A stretch of 64,000 bases of DNA from Sphagnum magellanicum. Taxonomy: Eukaryota > Streptophyta > Sphagnopsida > Sphagnales > Sphagnaceae. Below, one piece after another: positions 1 to 12,353 of this stretch. Both the position numbers and the translations under genes were made by a program. The first letter of the stretch is position 1; each line of letters begins with the position of its first letter. The stretch covers positions 4,402,001-4,466,000 of the forward strand of contig CM038916.1 in assembly GCA_021904315.1 (NCBI GenBank), in the 5' to 3' direction. The notes beneath the pieces were generated by a model. That model did not search any database and was not told the DNA's origin. It worked only from the letters and a program-made list of their open reading frames with translations.

Positions 1-59
1 AGTTCTGGAACAGTGACAATAGTTGAATGGACATTGGGTTCAACTATTTTTTTGAGAAA

Positions 60-2868
60 GTTATATCATAAATGTATCACATTAATATTGCACAGACAAA
101 CAACAAAAGCATATGCAAGAAGAGGATACTAGAGTGATGATTGGAACTTGTCTTTCAATGTTTATACATGAAAGGTACATAATGAAATTTGCTTCCAACA
201 ATGACATACATAAAACATGAAATAGTGACATGCATAGTAATAACTAAACATGGACTAACAATATAAAATGTACACTAAGATAATAACATGATATCAATAG
301 GTTACAATCCATACTTAGACATTATAGGAAGACAACTTGCATGTTAAAAAATATCATTAGGTATGCATATGGAAAAAACATTATGGAATCAGAAGTTACA
401 TACCAATGTAGCCTAGGCAAGGATACACTATATATGTACATGACAAACTAACATAATAACATGAAACTAACATGTTACTAGAAGCCTTCACAAGTTATGA
501 AAAACTATCAAATGTTACAAAAATTGGAATTACCATATTATCAAGGTAAAGGGGACTCGTTACAACAACATCAAACAAGTTTCCCCATACAACTAAAAGC
601 TACATTACAAGATGGGATGGACATTATCTGGTGATCCATGTTACACCTAGGATGATGTACACAAATTTTAAGCATGTTACAGAGGATTGATTGAATACCT
701 TATTGAGATGAGTTGCAAGTTACAATTGTGGCTCAATGGACCTACAGGGAAAGCACTAAAATGTTGTTAGATGTGACATGAAATAATTGGGGTGACCACA
801 TCAAGGCAAATGGGAATGGTTACAAGAGAGGGCAAAGCAAGTTACATACCCTAACTAACAAGGTATAGGAACAATTCATGAGTAAGGACATGTTCCAAAA
901 CATGTTGTGAATTATAACATGAAATAGAGATCATTGTATTATCTAAGCAAATGGGCCTAATTATAACACCATCAAACAAGTTCCATCAAATGATTCACAA
1001 GGTGGGAGGAATCACATGGAATCAAAAGCTACATACCAATCTTACAACAAATTGGTATTACCATATTATTAAAGTAAATGGGACTAGTTACAACAACATC
1101 AAACAAGTTTCCCCAAACATCTAATGATCCATGTTACATCTAGGATATTATACATAGATTGTGGGCATGTTATAAAAGATAGATTGAACACCTTGTTGAG
1201 ATGAGTTGCAGGTTACAAACTATGGCTCAATGGACATGTAGGGACAACATTAGAATGTTGTCAGATGTCACATGAAATAATTAAGGTGACCACATCAAGG
1301 TAAGTGGGAATGATTACAGGAGAAGGCAAAGCAAATTACAACCTTAACAAACAAGGTATAAAATCAACAATTCATGAATAAGGACACATTTCAAGACATG
1401 TGAGATGTTACATGAAATTGGGATCATTGTATTATTTGAACAAGTGGACTTCATTACAACACCATCAAACAAGTTCCATCAAATGATTCACAAGGTAAAA
1501 TATTGTAAGAAGGGGCTTGTTACAAGGCATGGACATATGATTTGGAATTAAAATCATTTAGTAAATCATGTTTCAATTAGGATTGAGTTGACATAATAGG
1601 CCAATTTAGGCAAGATAGCGAATTAAACATAGTTTGTCGGCATGTTACAGAGGGTAGATTGAGGTTGCTTGGAATGAATACCTTGTTGAAAGGAATTGTA
1701 GGTTACACAACGTGGTTCAAATGACCTGTAGAAGCACCACAAAAACATTGTCAACACAAAATGGGGACAATTCATGGGCATGCATGTTCCAGGGGAAAGC
1801 CTACAATTGTAATATGATTGCCTTGTTTCAAATGAATTGTAGATTACAAAGGATAAGAAACCAAAAAAAACCATGGAAACAAGAAAACTTAATAGTATGT
1901 ACATGTTATAGGGGAAACTCTTGAACAATGCATACCTTTTCGACTCTAGGGACCACAAAAAAGAAAACTAGATCTTCCGTAGAATGTCGCTAAGCATAGT
2001 TGAAATCAAATGAAAGAATAGTGCTTGCAACAAACATGCGATCAAGGAATTGCTATTTATTTAATCAAGAAGGGGGAACTATGAACACTTTGGGAGATGC
2101 AAGATGTTGAAAACTTTCACCAAACTAATGAAGATAACAATGAAGAAGGAAGGAAAGAAACATCTCCATGGAAACACACAACATTCCAACAAAATTGTGC
2201 ACCTAGCAACTTCGAAAAAGGATTGAAAAGTGATCTTCCACTTGTAATTCATGCATCCAAGCCTACAAAGTAAATATAACTTCCTCTACATGTAATTTTT
2301 ACAATGAAGCTAATAACATGTAATTTTTACATGCAAACTACAAGCAATGCAAAACCTTCAAATTAGGCAATGCACGCACCTCAATAGGGTGTTGTAAAAA
2401 TACATGCAGTAGTTGTATTGATAAAATTGATCAATGACAAAGGCACCAGAGAAGAACTAGAGCTATTGTGAGAATATTTGACAATGGGTGCAAGTGAATA
2501 GAAAAGTGATGGAGGGAGATGTTATAAGATTGTGCAATACAAAATGCAAAACATGCACAATGACAAAGGATGATGACGATGCCTTAAAGCGAAAAGGTCT
2601 ATCATCATGATGGCGAAAAGACATGGTGGTGTGGCATGCATGGCACAAGAGTACCATGGGGATAGGGATGTTGATGGTCCATTACGCGAAATAGTTAACG
2701 TGAGTGTAACCAATGTCAATGAACGAAAGGCTTGTTATGCAAAGAGGGAAATCAAGGACTTGGAAGTTATGAGTGCAAGGGGGAGGATGATGTCATGGTG
2801 ACATGGGGTAGTCTTTCATACTATTAGCATTCAAGACCCTTGGCATGTTTAACATTTTCCTTACCATA
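60..2868 (+). repeat. MULE-type terminal arm, copy A1
   Basis: This stretch is a long non-coding block that reappears in reverse complement at 23356-24130 and at 31717-33220 plus 37599-38610. Alignment by eye runs from about position 60 to 2868. The outer end is probably the 2845-2868 side, because the copy at 23356 is followed inward by transposase coding sequence and the copy at 31717 begins abruptly inside another repeat. On that reading this is the 3' arm of an element lying mostly left of the window. The arm is internally duplicated: about 540-1010 and 1075-1500 are diverged tandem copies. The words GTTACA and TGTAAC recur densely. Small open frames inside it look spurious. Family assignment rests on the neighbouring transposase at 24.2-26.9 kb. 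Confidence 0.6.
540..1500 (+). repeat. Tandem duplication inside the MULE arm
   Basis: Two diverged copies of a block of roughly 450-480 bp lie in direct order, about 540-1010 and 1075-1500. Both run through a shared landmark series: a stretch about three-base-spaced ACAACA words, a 'ccatgttaca' word, a 'gttgagatgagttgca' word, 'acatgaaataatt', and 'accatcaaacaagttcc'. The same duplicated layout is present in reverse at 33.0-38.1 kb, so the duplication predates the separation of those arms. Confidence 0.6.
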
Positions 2869-3060
2869 TCACTAAACTCTAGAATCTACCATGTGTTTCA
2901 TCTAATTAGTTCATATTTCAAGATGGGTTGGTTAAATGCATATTCTTAGAACTAATGCACTGCCCTGTGAAAAAAATAGTGATATGTTTGGTGATGAAAA
3001 TATGTAATTGTATGCAAGGTACAATTTTCACCCGAAAGAAAATAAAGGAATTATGGAAAT

Positions 3061-4215
3061 AAATGTTGTGAAATTAAGGGCGATTTTAGATGAAGGTCCA
3101 AGGTGTGGGGACCAATGAATTCAAACAATCTTATTGGTGGAAAGCTTTAAATTGGTCCCAAGGCCTTTAGACAAAGGTCCAAGACCAAAAAGTGGCAAAT
3201 GAAAATTAATATGGCACCTATTTTGGAGGGAAAATCAATTGGTTCTAACCAAAAGACAATGCTAAAAGGAGAGCTCCTAATTTGGAAAACTAATAATCAA
3301 ACTAAGGACCAAGGAACACTCCAACTCAAGGATTCAATTTGCTTTATAGGAGTCCAAATTTGTTCCTAGGAAATTGGACCTTGGACCTTCATCTAAAGTG
3401 GAAAACATTAAATAGGCCAAAGGAAATGAATGTAGCTAGTACAAAAGTACTGTTGCGATTTTTTTCCTTTAATCTTCCCATTTGCCCAATTTATTTTCAC
3501 CTTTCATGCCTAGGCATGTTTTGAATCCATGTTATGCATGTTACGAACACATTAGGGGTATAAAGGGGTATGTAACATATTACTTAGCATGTTATGTGAA
3601 GTTACAAGTGCAAAACATGCCTAGGTGTCACTTGAGAAAATATGGATGGGGCAAAGGGGCAGATTGGAAGAAAAAATTGTAGGAATACTTTCATACTGAT
3701 TACATTCATTTCCTTTGTCCTATTTAATATTTTCCATCTAAAGTCGGCCTAATGGTGTTTTAAGTGCAAGACCTTTTTTACTCCTGATGTGGAGAACCAC
3801 AATCAGCACAATTGACATATGGTGGGCAAACATGTTGGATCCGAGATCTCAAGCCTTAGCCTAATGAAAGCTACTTATTTTTTGCCCATTTTTGGTTTTA
3901 TGACTTGCTTTGTGTTATGGTGCCCACAACTAAATCTGTTATTTGTGATGGAATTAGAGAAAACCTATAATTAATGGTCAGGCTAATCTTGCACCCACAT
4001 TAATACATTCACCTTCTTGAATGAGCCCTTTCTTCAATAATAACTCCAAGACGCATCAAGGAAATGTTAAATTTGAACATGGAGACCCTGATTTAGTCTA
4101 AGGTTCATTTTACACTAAGAATCAAGGCTGAAAAAACTTGGGGTCAACTTTGAGCATTTTTGGCTTTTTGTCTAGCCCCAAATTACTAACAAATGTTATA
4201 ACATTGGCCACAAGG
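3061..4215 (+). repeat. Dispersed repeat family B, copy B1
   Basis: This block matches 19301-20143 in the same orientation and 31435-31716 and part of 18883-18975 in reverse. B1 is interrupted by a MITE at 3400-3735 that B2 lacks. It is non-coding. Short inverted segments ('gctgaaaaaacttgggg' near 4125 and its complement near 4245) suggest a foldback at the right side, and the related sequence may extend to about 4460. No transposase, LTR or tRNA-like promoter was recognised, so the family is left unclassified. It serves as a landing site: the MULE arm at 31717 and the MAPKKK copy at 20144 both begin abruptly within it. Confidence 0.6.
3400..3735. mobile_element. MULE-type MITE with perfect 9-bp target duplication
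   Basis: A 336-bp element with terminal inverted repeats of about 36 bp: the left end starts GGAAAACATTAAATAGG and the right end, read in reverse complement, starts GGAAAATATTAAATAGG; the match continues through AAAGGAAATGAATGTA. It is flanked by the identical 9-mer ATCTAAAGT at 3391-3399 and 3736-3744. The related repeat B2 has an uninterrupted site near 19630 (GTCTAAAGT once), so the pre-insertion site is visible. A 9-bp duplication is the hallmark of Mutator-like elements. There is no coding capacity; it would need a transposase supplied elsewhere. Confidence 0.88.
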
Positions 4216-5379
4216 GATGCAAATTGGCTTCCCAAATTTGATGGTATCCTTTTTTTTCAGCCTTGGGGCCAATATAAAGCCATAAAGTTTAGCATTTATT
4301 AGTAACTTGGGGCAAATTGAAAAGATTTTTTCTATTTCAACCTTGATTCCTAGTGTAATTTAACCCTTGAGGCTAATTTCAACTTTTGAACTAATAGGAA
4401 TGTGTGATTTGAATTGAACATCGGCCTCAACTCCTAGTGTAAAGTGGGCCTAACGGCATCTCCACAAGTCCTGGGTATATGGCCTTGGACAATAAATTTT
4501 GGCTCAGCACAATGGCTTTGGTGTGGACATTTTCCCTGAGAATACAAAAGCAAGCAAAAGGCTTAAGAAAGGACAATGCTTGCTATTGATTGTTGGATAG
4601 ATTGTTAGACATGTGGTTGGTCCAAGCAAGTTGCTAGTAGTTATTATTAGTTACCAATCATTTGTAGTGTTAGTTTTAGAATGGGGTTGGGAAAAAAAGA
4701 AAAGAAATTAATCCTGGTTTTGGGAAATATTGTGTTCCATTGCCACATACTCAAAGCACCTATGGAGTTGTTATAAAAGATGATTTTAGCTACAATAGAA
4801 GGTGTCTTTCTACGTCAAGTGATTTCACTAGATTTTGAATGAATAACTAATGTTAATCATAGATGGAAGTCATTGTATGCGAACAATTCAGTTCACAAAA
4901 CCAAAAAAAAAAAAGTTTCAAATATCCTAGATTCATTCTAAATATAACATGCATAATAAAAGTTCTAACATAATCTATCAAAAGGATGAATGATATTAAG
5001 CTGATAATATATCTATTCTAACACCCCTTCATATGCTCAACATACACAAACACTTTTGATCGGCAAGATATGTTGGATGAGGGAGAACAAACAATAAAAC
5101 AACATAGATCTACTACTTCTACATTATTTCCTAACAAGATGTCAATAATGTTTTTTCGTCAGTAGTGTCTTTGTTAGCAAGATCTAAACATATTTTTCGT
5201 TAGTTAACATCTTCTTCATCATTCCTATGTCATCAACATCTTCCTTCACACTTTGTTAGAAGAAGTCATTCCATTCATAATGTAATCACACATGCACACA
5301 CTTTAATTTTGCTAATCCCAATCAAATTTTTAGGAGACTACTTAAGTAAAGACTTTCTATATCATTATATAACTTTTAA
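4216..5379. other. Unassigned AT-rich stretch
   Basis: No gene is recognised. The first part (to about 4460) continues family B-like sequence including 'aaagtgggcctaacgg', a word also seen in B2. An A-run lies near 4905-4915. The segment 5000-5380 may be 3' flank of the copia fragment that follows. Confidence 0.4.
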
Positions 5380-6345
5380 ACTTAACATTCTTTAGATTGA
5401 GTCTACTTCTACATGCTTCAAATTTAATTCGACCTAAGGCCTTCATGAGCATATCAACAGGTTGTTTTGTTGTATTGATAAAATCAACTTAAACTATTTT
5501 CTTTTCTACTTTCTTTTGTATGAAATGCCAAATATCTACTTCAAAGTGCTTTGTTTTATCATGAAAAATTGGGTTCTTAGAAAGTTTAATGGTGCTCTAA
5601 TTGTGACACATGATTTTGCGCTCATGTCTAGTCCTAGTTCATGCAATAGTCGATGAATCCATACAACCTCACAACAATAGTTAGCTAACAATCAATACTC
5701 ACATTCACATGACAACTGTGAAATTGAATTTTTTTTCCGACAACACCATGAGATGGGTGTAGATCCAAGGAGGAAAATGTTTGTTGTTGTGGAGGTTCAA
5801 TCATCTAAATCAAATGTGTAATCTGCATTAGAAAACCCCCAAAATTGGGTATCCTCCCCCTTGCCAAAGAAAAGGCCAAATGATGGGTATTTTTGGATGT
5901 AGCAAAAAATTTGTCAAACACATGAAGATGCTTAGTTTGAGGTGCTTGCATGTGTCGACTAAGGATGCTGATGATGTATTGAAGGTCAGGTTAGATCTTG
6001 GTCAAATAATGAAGTTTACCTACCATTTGCTAGTAAAGAGCAATGTTGATTGGTTCGGTGCCGATATCATGTCGAAGACGGGTGCTCTCATGCATGGGAA
6101 TGTGAACTGGTGTGGAATTAGCCATGTGGAATTCATCAAGGAGGTTGCAAGCATAGGATGTCTAGTGAAGCAGGAGATCGTGCATGGTGCACTTCAATTT
6201 GACACCAAAATACTTTTACACAAGGCCAAGTCATTCATAGGAAATTTTGCCATCAATTGAGAGTTGTGTTGGGCTACTCCTTGTTCATCATTCCCTATCA
6301 TAAATAAGTGATCAACATACATGACCATAATAACCTCTAAAACCT
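5380..6345 (-). mobile_element. Ty1/copia pol remnant (late reverse transcriptase and RNase H)
   Basis: Read on the minus strand, short stretches in several frames match the copia pol order. A YVD-type reverse transcriptase box lies near 6325, the 'MVGKLHYLT' segment near 6000, a DLDD-type RNase H segment near 5790, and the copia RNase H C-terminal signature ('FHDKTKHFEVD'-like words, then 'LMKALGRIKFEACRSRL') near 5400-5530. This is a degraded, partial fossil with multiple breaks; no LTRs were found around it. Age is not datable without LTRs, but decay suggests it is old. The plus-strand 126-codon open frame at 5880-6260 is only its antisense. Confidence 0.75.
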
Positions 6346-8939
6346 ATCTCTCGGTAATTATCTCTTCTTCATGGATCTCCAATAAAAAGGACGCAAGGTT
6401 TGATTTAAGTGCTAAAATTTAAACAAGAAGTATGGAGGAGCAAGCTTTGAGTGCAACTCTCAAGACCTTGAGGAAAAACAAATGCATTGCAATTCTAGAC
6501 TCAAAATCCAAGGAAGCTGAAATTGACCTTTTCTTCCCAACAACTTCTTTTTCTCCTCTTTATTTGAGAACTCTAAGGACTGAAGCATGAAGGGAGCTAT
6601 ACATCTTTGTGGCTCATGAAGTTGCTTCTACCTTGAATTTCTTCTTCATTGGAGAGGTATCCATTACCCACCCACAATTTTATTTTATTTTAATTTCTAG
6701 CAAACTCCCATCATTTCCTTATAGAAATAGTTGGCAACTTGGTTTCTCACATAATTTCAAGAATAATTCTCCAACTTGGGTTCTTGCAACTCTATTTGGA
6801 TTATCTAGTGAGGAGTTCCTATGACAACATTGACTTAATTATGTACCCAATTGAAAAACACTGAGGTTTTCACACTAAATGTGTCAAACTTAAGAATATA
6901 TAAACAAGCTTACAAAGCATAAAACAATAATGCAAGATCAATATCCATCCATGAGAACTTAAACCTTAATCAACTAATCTTCTACTATGTCAATGTTTGA
7001 AAGGAACCCTAGTCAAACATTACTTTGAGGAGTTTAATCACTAATTCCAACCAATTGTGGCAAGCAAGGAAAACAAGAACAAGTATTTGAAAGCTGGAAA
7101 TTATGACTCCTTTGGGTAACATTAACTTAAACAAAATATTGGAAAAAATTGCACATATGTCCATGAAGCAAAATTGTGGACAAACATTTCAATGAATCAA
7201 AAGGTGTTATGCTTTGATAGGTATTAAGTGCTATGAACTTAATGGATAAGTATCCAATATTGTAGCACATGGGAAAGGAGAAGAAGCAGATGTGCCAAGG
7301 CTCATGCTCAATGGAGCATGATCGTAGGAGCTTGAAAACTGGTGCTCTTAATGTGGAGAAAAGTTTCACATGTCGTCGACTTGCAAAACTTTGGCAAGAG
7401 GTTGTGAACCTCAAAAATGAGGTTGACAAAAAAAACACCTAGGTTGTTTGGTGAGGAGTTTTATACCCTAAGCCACGTCTTTTTGTGCATTGAAAATGCA
7501 AATGGTCTACAAGTACAAAATGGACACATTGAATTTTCAATGGTTGTTGAAAAATTGGTAAACATTGTTCCTATTTTGGTATGTCAAAATCCTTTCTATA
7601 AAACCTCAAATTCCAAAGTTGTGAAGCTGGCATATTCCCCTTTTTGATATCATAACAATGTTGTTTGGTTGTTTCATGGGCTTGTTGATGGTGTTTATTG
7701 ATTTCAATTTATTTTGAATTGAATATGACAAATGGGGTCATTTCATAATGAACTTGGTTGGGCCTTTTCACATTCCACAGGAGCTGACAATTCGATCTAA
7801 ATTGTATTGATTTACAAATGTCACCTCAATGTAAAAATGTTTTAAGACCTTCAACCTTGACTGAATGTGAAAGATGCAATGAGGAATATTTTTATGTGTT
7901 AGTGGATACACAATTGGAATCAACAATAACATCAATTGGACAAGTATGTTGAATGTTGGTAGTTGTGTAAAATTTTCTTCATGTGGGTGGGTGAAATTCT
8001 ATATGGTTTGCTTTTAGGTTGGGTGTGTCATGTTATGCAAGGATGGTGACAATTGTGGAACACTACCACTAGAGGTAGCTAGAGCTTGGGTATTAGGTAA
8101 AAATATTCCTTTCTTAATTGGGCCAGATATTATCAAAGCTCCTCAAGGCTCCAGAGCAAAATATTATCAAGGCTCTATCATGGCTTCAAAACAAAATCTT
8201 AACCATTTGAAAGTCCCAAAAAATGAACTATCTTGTATTAGATTGTCAGAATTTTTTGTAGAGAGAGAGGTGAATAATTTATTTGTTTGAAGTATGGGCT
8301 AAGAATCATGGAATCGAATTTTTGAAAATGCCTGATTAGTATGGGTGGTGACTTTGTGTGGATGATTTATTGGAACTATTACATTTGAAGTTTGAGTTAC
8401 TTAGTCATGGCAATGATTTCAAAGTTTGGGAAAAACAAAATCTAACGAGATCTTGTTAGGATGTCTAATGATATTCACAAGGGACTTTCATGAGACAACT
8501 TATCAATAAGAAGATAACACTAGTTGCTTATTATTAGAACCATCTTCATAGAGTATTATTGTGGGCAACCATTGTAACCATGACTTGTAATGAAGTATTC
8601 CCATTGTGAGTTGAGTATGTTAAGTAGTGCATTCATTGAATGGTTGTCATAGAGGTCTTTAGGGGCCAAAAACATCCACATTTGCCCACAATGTTAGTTG
8701 AATTTTTGTCATTAAATTCGAGTTATATGATTTTTAGTAGATGTCAAGTGGATCACAAAGTTGGTTCATCAAGGATGAAGGCTAAAAATGGTGATGAAGA
8801 GATTTTTTTGTGAAAATAAGAAAATTTAACTAATGATTTTTTGGCGCAACAAAAGGTTGATAGATTTATTCCCTCTTGTGATGATCTTCTTGCATTCAAA
8901 GGTCACAATCATAGAATGTTATTAACCTTTCCAATGGCC
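6346..8939. other. Unassigned stretch with small open frames
   Basis: About 2.6 kb without a recognised family. Plus-strand open frames at 7417-7647 (76 codons) and 8030-8290 (86 codons, containing the hydrophobic-polar run 'LPLEVARAWVLGKNIPF') have moderately gene-like composition. I could not place them in any family, and stops surround them. They may be pieces of a decayed transposon or of a captured gene. The right edge adjoins the 3' end of the resistance-gene relative. Confidence 0.3.
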
Positions 8940-11661
8940 TTAAATCCCTTTGTTACAATGTAGGAAAAAATGTTTTTCCATGTCATACCCAATCATTATT
9001 AATGCAAAATTGAATTTGCTTATATGTTTTTCACTTGCAATACTTGATGCGGTTTCAGATGAAAGTTGTTTTTTCAAATTGCAACACCCATTTAAATCAA
9101 GCTTTTGGAGTGCATTCAATTGGCCAATAGATGAAGGTAATTCTTTCAAGTTCGACACCACAACAAATCAAGCTTTGGGAGTGCATTCAATTAGCCAATA
9201 GATGAAGGTAGTTCTTTCAAGTTGTCACACCATGACAAATCAAGCTTTTGGAGTGCATTTAATTGGTTAATAGATGAAGGTAATTCTTTCAAATTGTCAC
9301 ACCATGACAAATTAAACTCTTGGAGTGCATTCAATTGGCCAATAGATGAAGGTAGTTTTTTCAAGTTGTAACACCCTCTCAAATCAAACTCTTGGAGTGC
9401 ATTCAATTGGCCAATAGATGAAGGTACTTCTTTCAAGTTGTAACACCTTTTCAAATCAAGCTCTTGGAATGCATTTAATTAACTAATAGATGAAGGTAGT
9501 TTTTTCAAATTGTAACACCATGACAAATCAAGCTCTTGGAGTGCATTCAATTGGCCAATAGATGAAGGTGGTTTTTTCAAGTTGGAACATGATAATAAAC
9601 CAAGCTTTTGGAGTGCATTCAATTGGCCAATAGATGAAGGTAGTTTTTTCAAGTTGTCACACCATGACAAATCAAGCTTTCAGAGTGCATTTAATTGGTT
9701 AATAGATGAAGGTAATTCTTTCAAATTGTCACACCATGACAAATCAAGCTTTTGGAGTGCATTCAATTGGCCAATAGATGAAGGTAATTTTTTCAAATTC
9801 GACACCACAACAAATCAAGCTTTGGGAGTGCATTCAATTGGCCAATAGATGAAGGTAGTTCTTTCAAGTTGTCACACCATGACAAATCAAGCTTTCGGAG
9901 TGCATTTAATTGGTTAATTGATGGAGGTAATTTTTTCAAATTGTAACACCATGACAAATCAAATTCTTGGAGTGCATTCAATTGGCCAATAGATGAAGGT
10001 AGTTCTTTCAAGTTTTTCAATTTTTTCAAATTGTAACACCATGACAAATCAAGCTTTTGAAGTGCATTTAATTGGTTAATAGATGGAGGTAGTTTTTTCA
10101 AATTGTAACACCATGACAAATCAAATTCTTGGAGTGCATTTAATTAGCCAATAGATGAAGGTATTTCTTTCAAGTTGGAACACCCTAACAAGTAAAACTT
10201 TTGGAGTGCATTCAATTGGCCAATAAATGAAGGTAGTTATTTCAAGTTGTAACACCTTTTCAAATCAAGCTTTTGAAGTGCATTCAATTGGCTAATAAAT
10301 GAAGGTAGTTTTTTAAAGTTGGAACACCCTCTCAAATCAAGTTGTTGGAGTGCATTCAATTGACCAATAGATGAAGGTAGTTTTTTCAAGTTGGAACACC
10401 CTAACAAATCAAGCTTTTGAAGTGCATTCAATTGGCCAATAGATGAAGGTAGCTCTTTCAAATTGCAACATTCTCTCAAATCAAGCTCTTGGAGTGCATT
10501 CAATTGACCAATAGATGAAGGTAGTTCTTTCAAATTGGAACACCTTCTCAAATCAAGCGCTTGGAGTGCATTCAATTGACCAATAGATGAAGGTAGTTCT
10601 TTCAAGTTGGAACACCCTCTCAAATAAAGCTTTTGGAGTGCATTCAATTGGCCAATAGATGAAGGTAGTTCTTTCAAGTTGTAACACTCTCTCAAATCAA
10701 GCTCTTGGAGTGCATTCAATTGACCAATAGATGAAGGTAGTTCTTTCAAGTTATAACACCCTATCAAATCAAGCTCTTGGAGTGCATTCAATTGGCCAAT
10801 AGATGAAGGTACTTCTTTCAAGTTGGAACACCCTGTCAAATCAAGCTCTTGGAGTGCATTCAATTGGCCAATAAATGAAGGTAGCTCTTTCAAATTGTAA
10901 CATTCTTTCAAATCAAGCTTTTGAAGTGCATTCAATTGGCCAATAAATGAAGGTAGTTCTTTCAAGTTGGAACACCTTGACAAATCAAGCTCTTGGAGTG
11001 CATTCAATTGACCAATAGATGAAGGTAGTTTTTTCAAGTTGGAACACCCTATCAAATCAAGCTCTCGGAGTGCATTCAATTGGCCAATAGATGAAGGTAG
11101 TTCTTTCAAGTTGGAACAACTTGTCAAATAAAGCTTTTGGAGTGCATTCAATTGGCTAATAGATGAAGGTAGTTTTTTCAAGTTGAAACACTTGCCCAAA
11201 ATAAACTCTTGGAGTGCATTCTATTGGCCAATAGATGAAGGTAGTTTTTTCAACTTGAAACACCTTGACAAATCAAACTTTTGGAGTGCATTCAATTGGC
11301 CAATAGATGTAGGCAATTTTTGCAAGCTCCCACACCCTACCAAATCAAATTCTTGGAGTGTTTTTAATCGGCCAACAGATGAAGGTATTTTTTCTAAACT
11401 TTGGCATTGTGCCAAATCAAATACTTGTAATTGTAAACAATAAAACAAATTATTTGGCAACTTTCGAATCATGCATTTTTTGAGGCACAACCACTTAACG
11501 TTATTCAAATTTCGCCCTTGGATGAAATTTTTCACTATAGTTGGTGAAGCTTTTGTTAGGTCAACCAACCTAAGGTTGTGAAATCCCTTTGAGCCGATTT
11601 GGGACAATGTAGGGAAATCGACACATTTTTTCAATGAGATGCCTTCTAAATTTTCCACCAC
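8940..11661 (-). pseudogene. HNL exon: LRR domain with expanded array
   Basis: The exon opens after an acceptor (gtgacag) with 'VVENLEGISLKKC', a normal divergent LRR start. It then enters an array whose unit is 24 residues: 'LNALQELDL' x C 'NLKELPSSIGQ'. The opening about seven repeats are diverse; the rest are near copies. In-frame stops occur at about 11219, 10235 and others, and two frame changes lie between about 9455 and 9800 and near 9150. Past 9060 the reading turns non-repetitive ('SSETASSIASEKH') and stops near 8940; whether that is the true C-terminus is unknown. Usual plant LRR domains have irregular repeats, so this regularity is unusual. Confidence 0.85.
9060..11340 (-). repeat. 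Tandem array of about 31 near-identical 72-bp LRR units
   Basis: The unit is 72 bp, readable on the plus strand as 'gagtgcattcaattggcca' followed by 'atagatgaaggtag', 'tttcaagttg' and 'acaccc...aaatcaag'. Units differ at a few positions, mostly in the residues flanking Cys and in the Glu/Lys before Leu-Pro. Higher-order structure is present: the multi-unit blocks starting near 9145 and 9790 share the same unit order and the same one-base-short unit ('ttcgacaccacaac' at 9151 and 9798). That points to block duplication or gene conversion. Confidence 0.9.
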
Positions 11662-11847
11662 CTGTCACATGAAATGAAAACAAAAAGGATTATCAATATA
11701 AAAACAAATTCATCCTAATGCCAATTTTTATTAAAAAAACATGTATTCACAAAATTAAAACTCAAAATTAAAACATTTCATTCTAGACATGAAAAATTCA
11801 TAGGAAATAAAAATAAAATTATAGGATTGCAATAGTATGATGACAAC

Positions 11848-12353
11848 CTCATCCTTTTGTAAAAGGAAATTTGACTCATTTGATTTCCATATAAATCGAT
11901 TCACAATTAGAAGTTCCATTGCAATATTTTGACCCATCTCTTGTAATTGTTCATTTATGTACAAGATTCCATCTTCTACCAATTGGACTAAAGATCTATG
12001 TTGCAAATTTTGTAATTCAAACTTCCGGTTTAAATAATCTCCATTCCACACTCGACAAATTGTACTTATTTTCAAACCACCCAAAAAACAAGCAATATCC
12101 AAAAACATGTTTTGATGTTGTTTATCCAAATGGTCATAAGAAATCTTCAATACATTCCAAAGCTCTTCATCATCATTGCCCCTCATGAGATTTTGCCCAC
12201 TTTTCAATTTTCTCAATGCACCTTGCCAGGTTTCTAATTCTTTAGTATTGCACAAAAAAGAACCCAATACTTTAAGACTTAAAGGGAGCCCCCCACAAGC
12301 TTTTATAATATTCATACATATGTCTTTAAAATCCTTTGTTGGAACATGGTTTG
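11848..12353 (-). CDS. HNL exon: NB-ARC, second part (GLPL to MHD region)
   Basis: On the far side of the LTR the minus-strand reading gives 'CGGLPLSLKVLGSFL' (GLPL), 'WNVLKISYDHLDKQ', then 'NMFLDIACFLGG' (the RNBS-D form typical of TNL-clade NB-ARC). It ends 'LVEDGILYINEQLQEMGQ', which occupies the place of the MHD motif. The MHD tripeptide reads INE, a departure from the usual Met-His-Asp that normally holds the switch off. A GTTGTC donor follows 'LLQKDE' near 11848. The frame is open throughout. Confidence 0.82.

Noticed and set aside
5880-6260. 126-codon plus-strand open frame
   Set aside because: The opposite strand of this segment reads as late reverse transcriptase and RNase H of a copia element, so the plus frame is its antisense.
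9582-9848. Plus-strand open frames across the LRR array ('WSAFNWPIDEG' repeats)
   Set aside because: They are the antisense reading of the 72-bp LRR units, kept open only by the repeat period being divisible by three.
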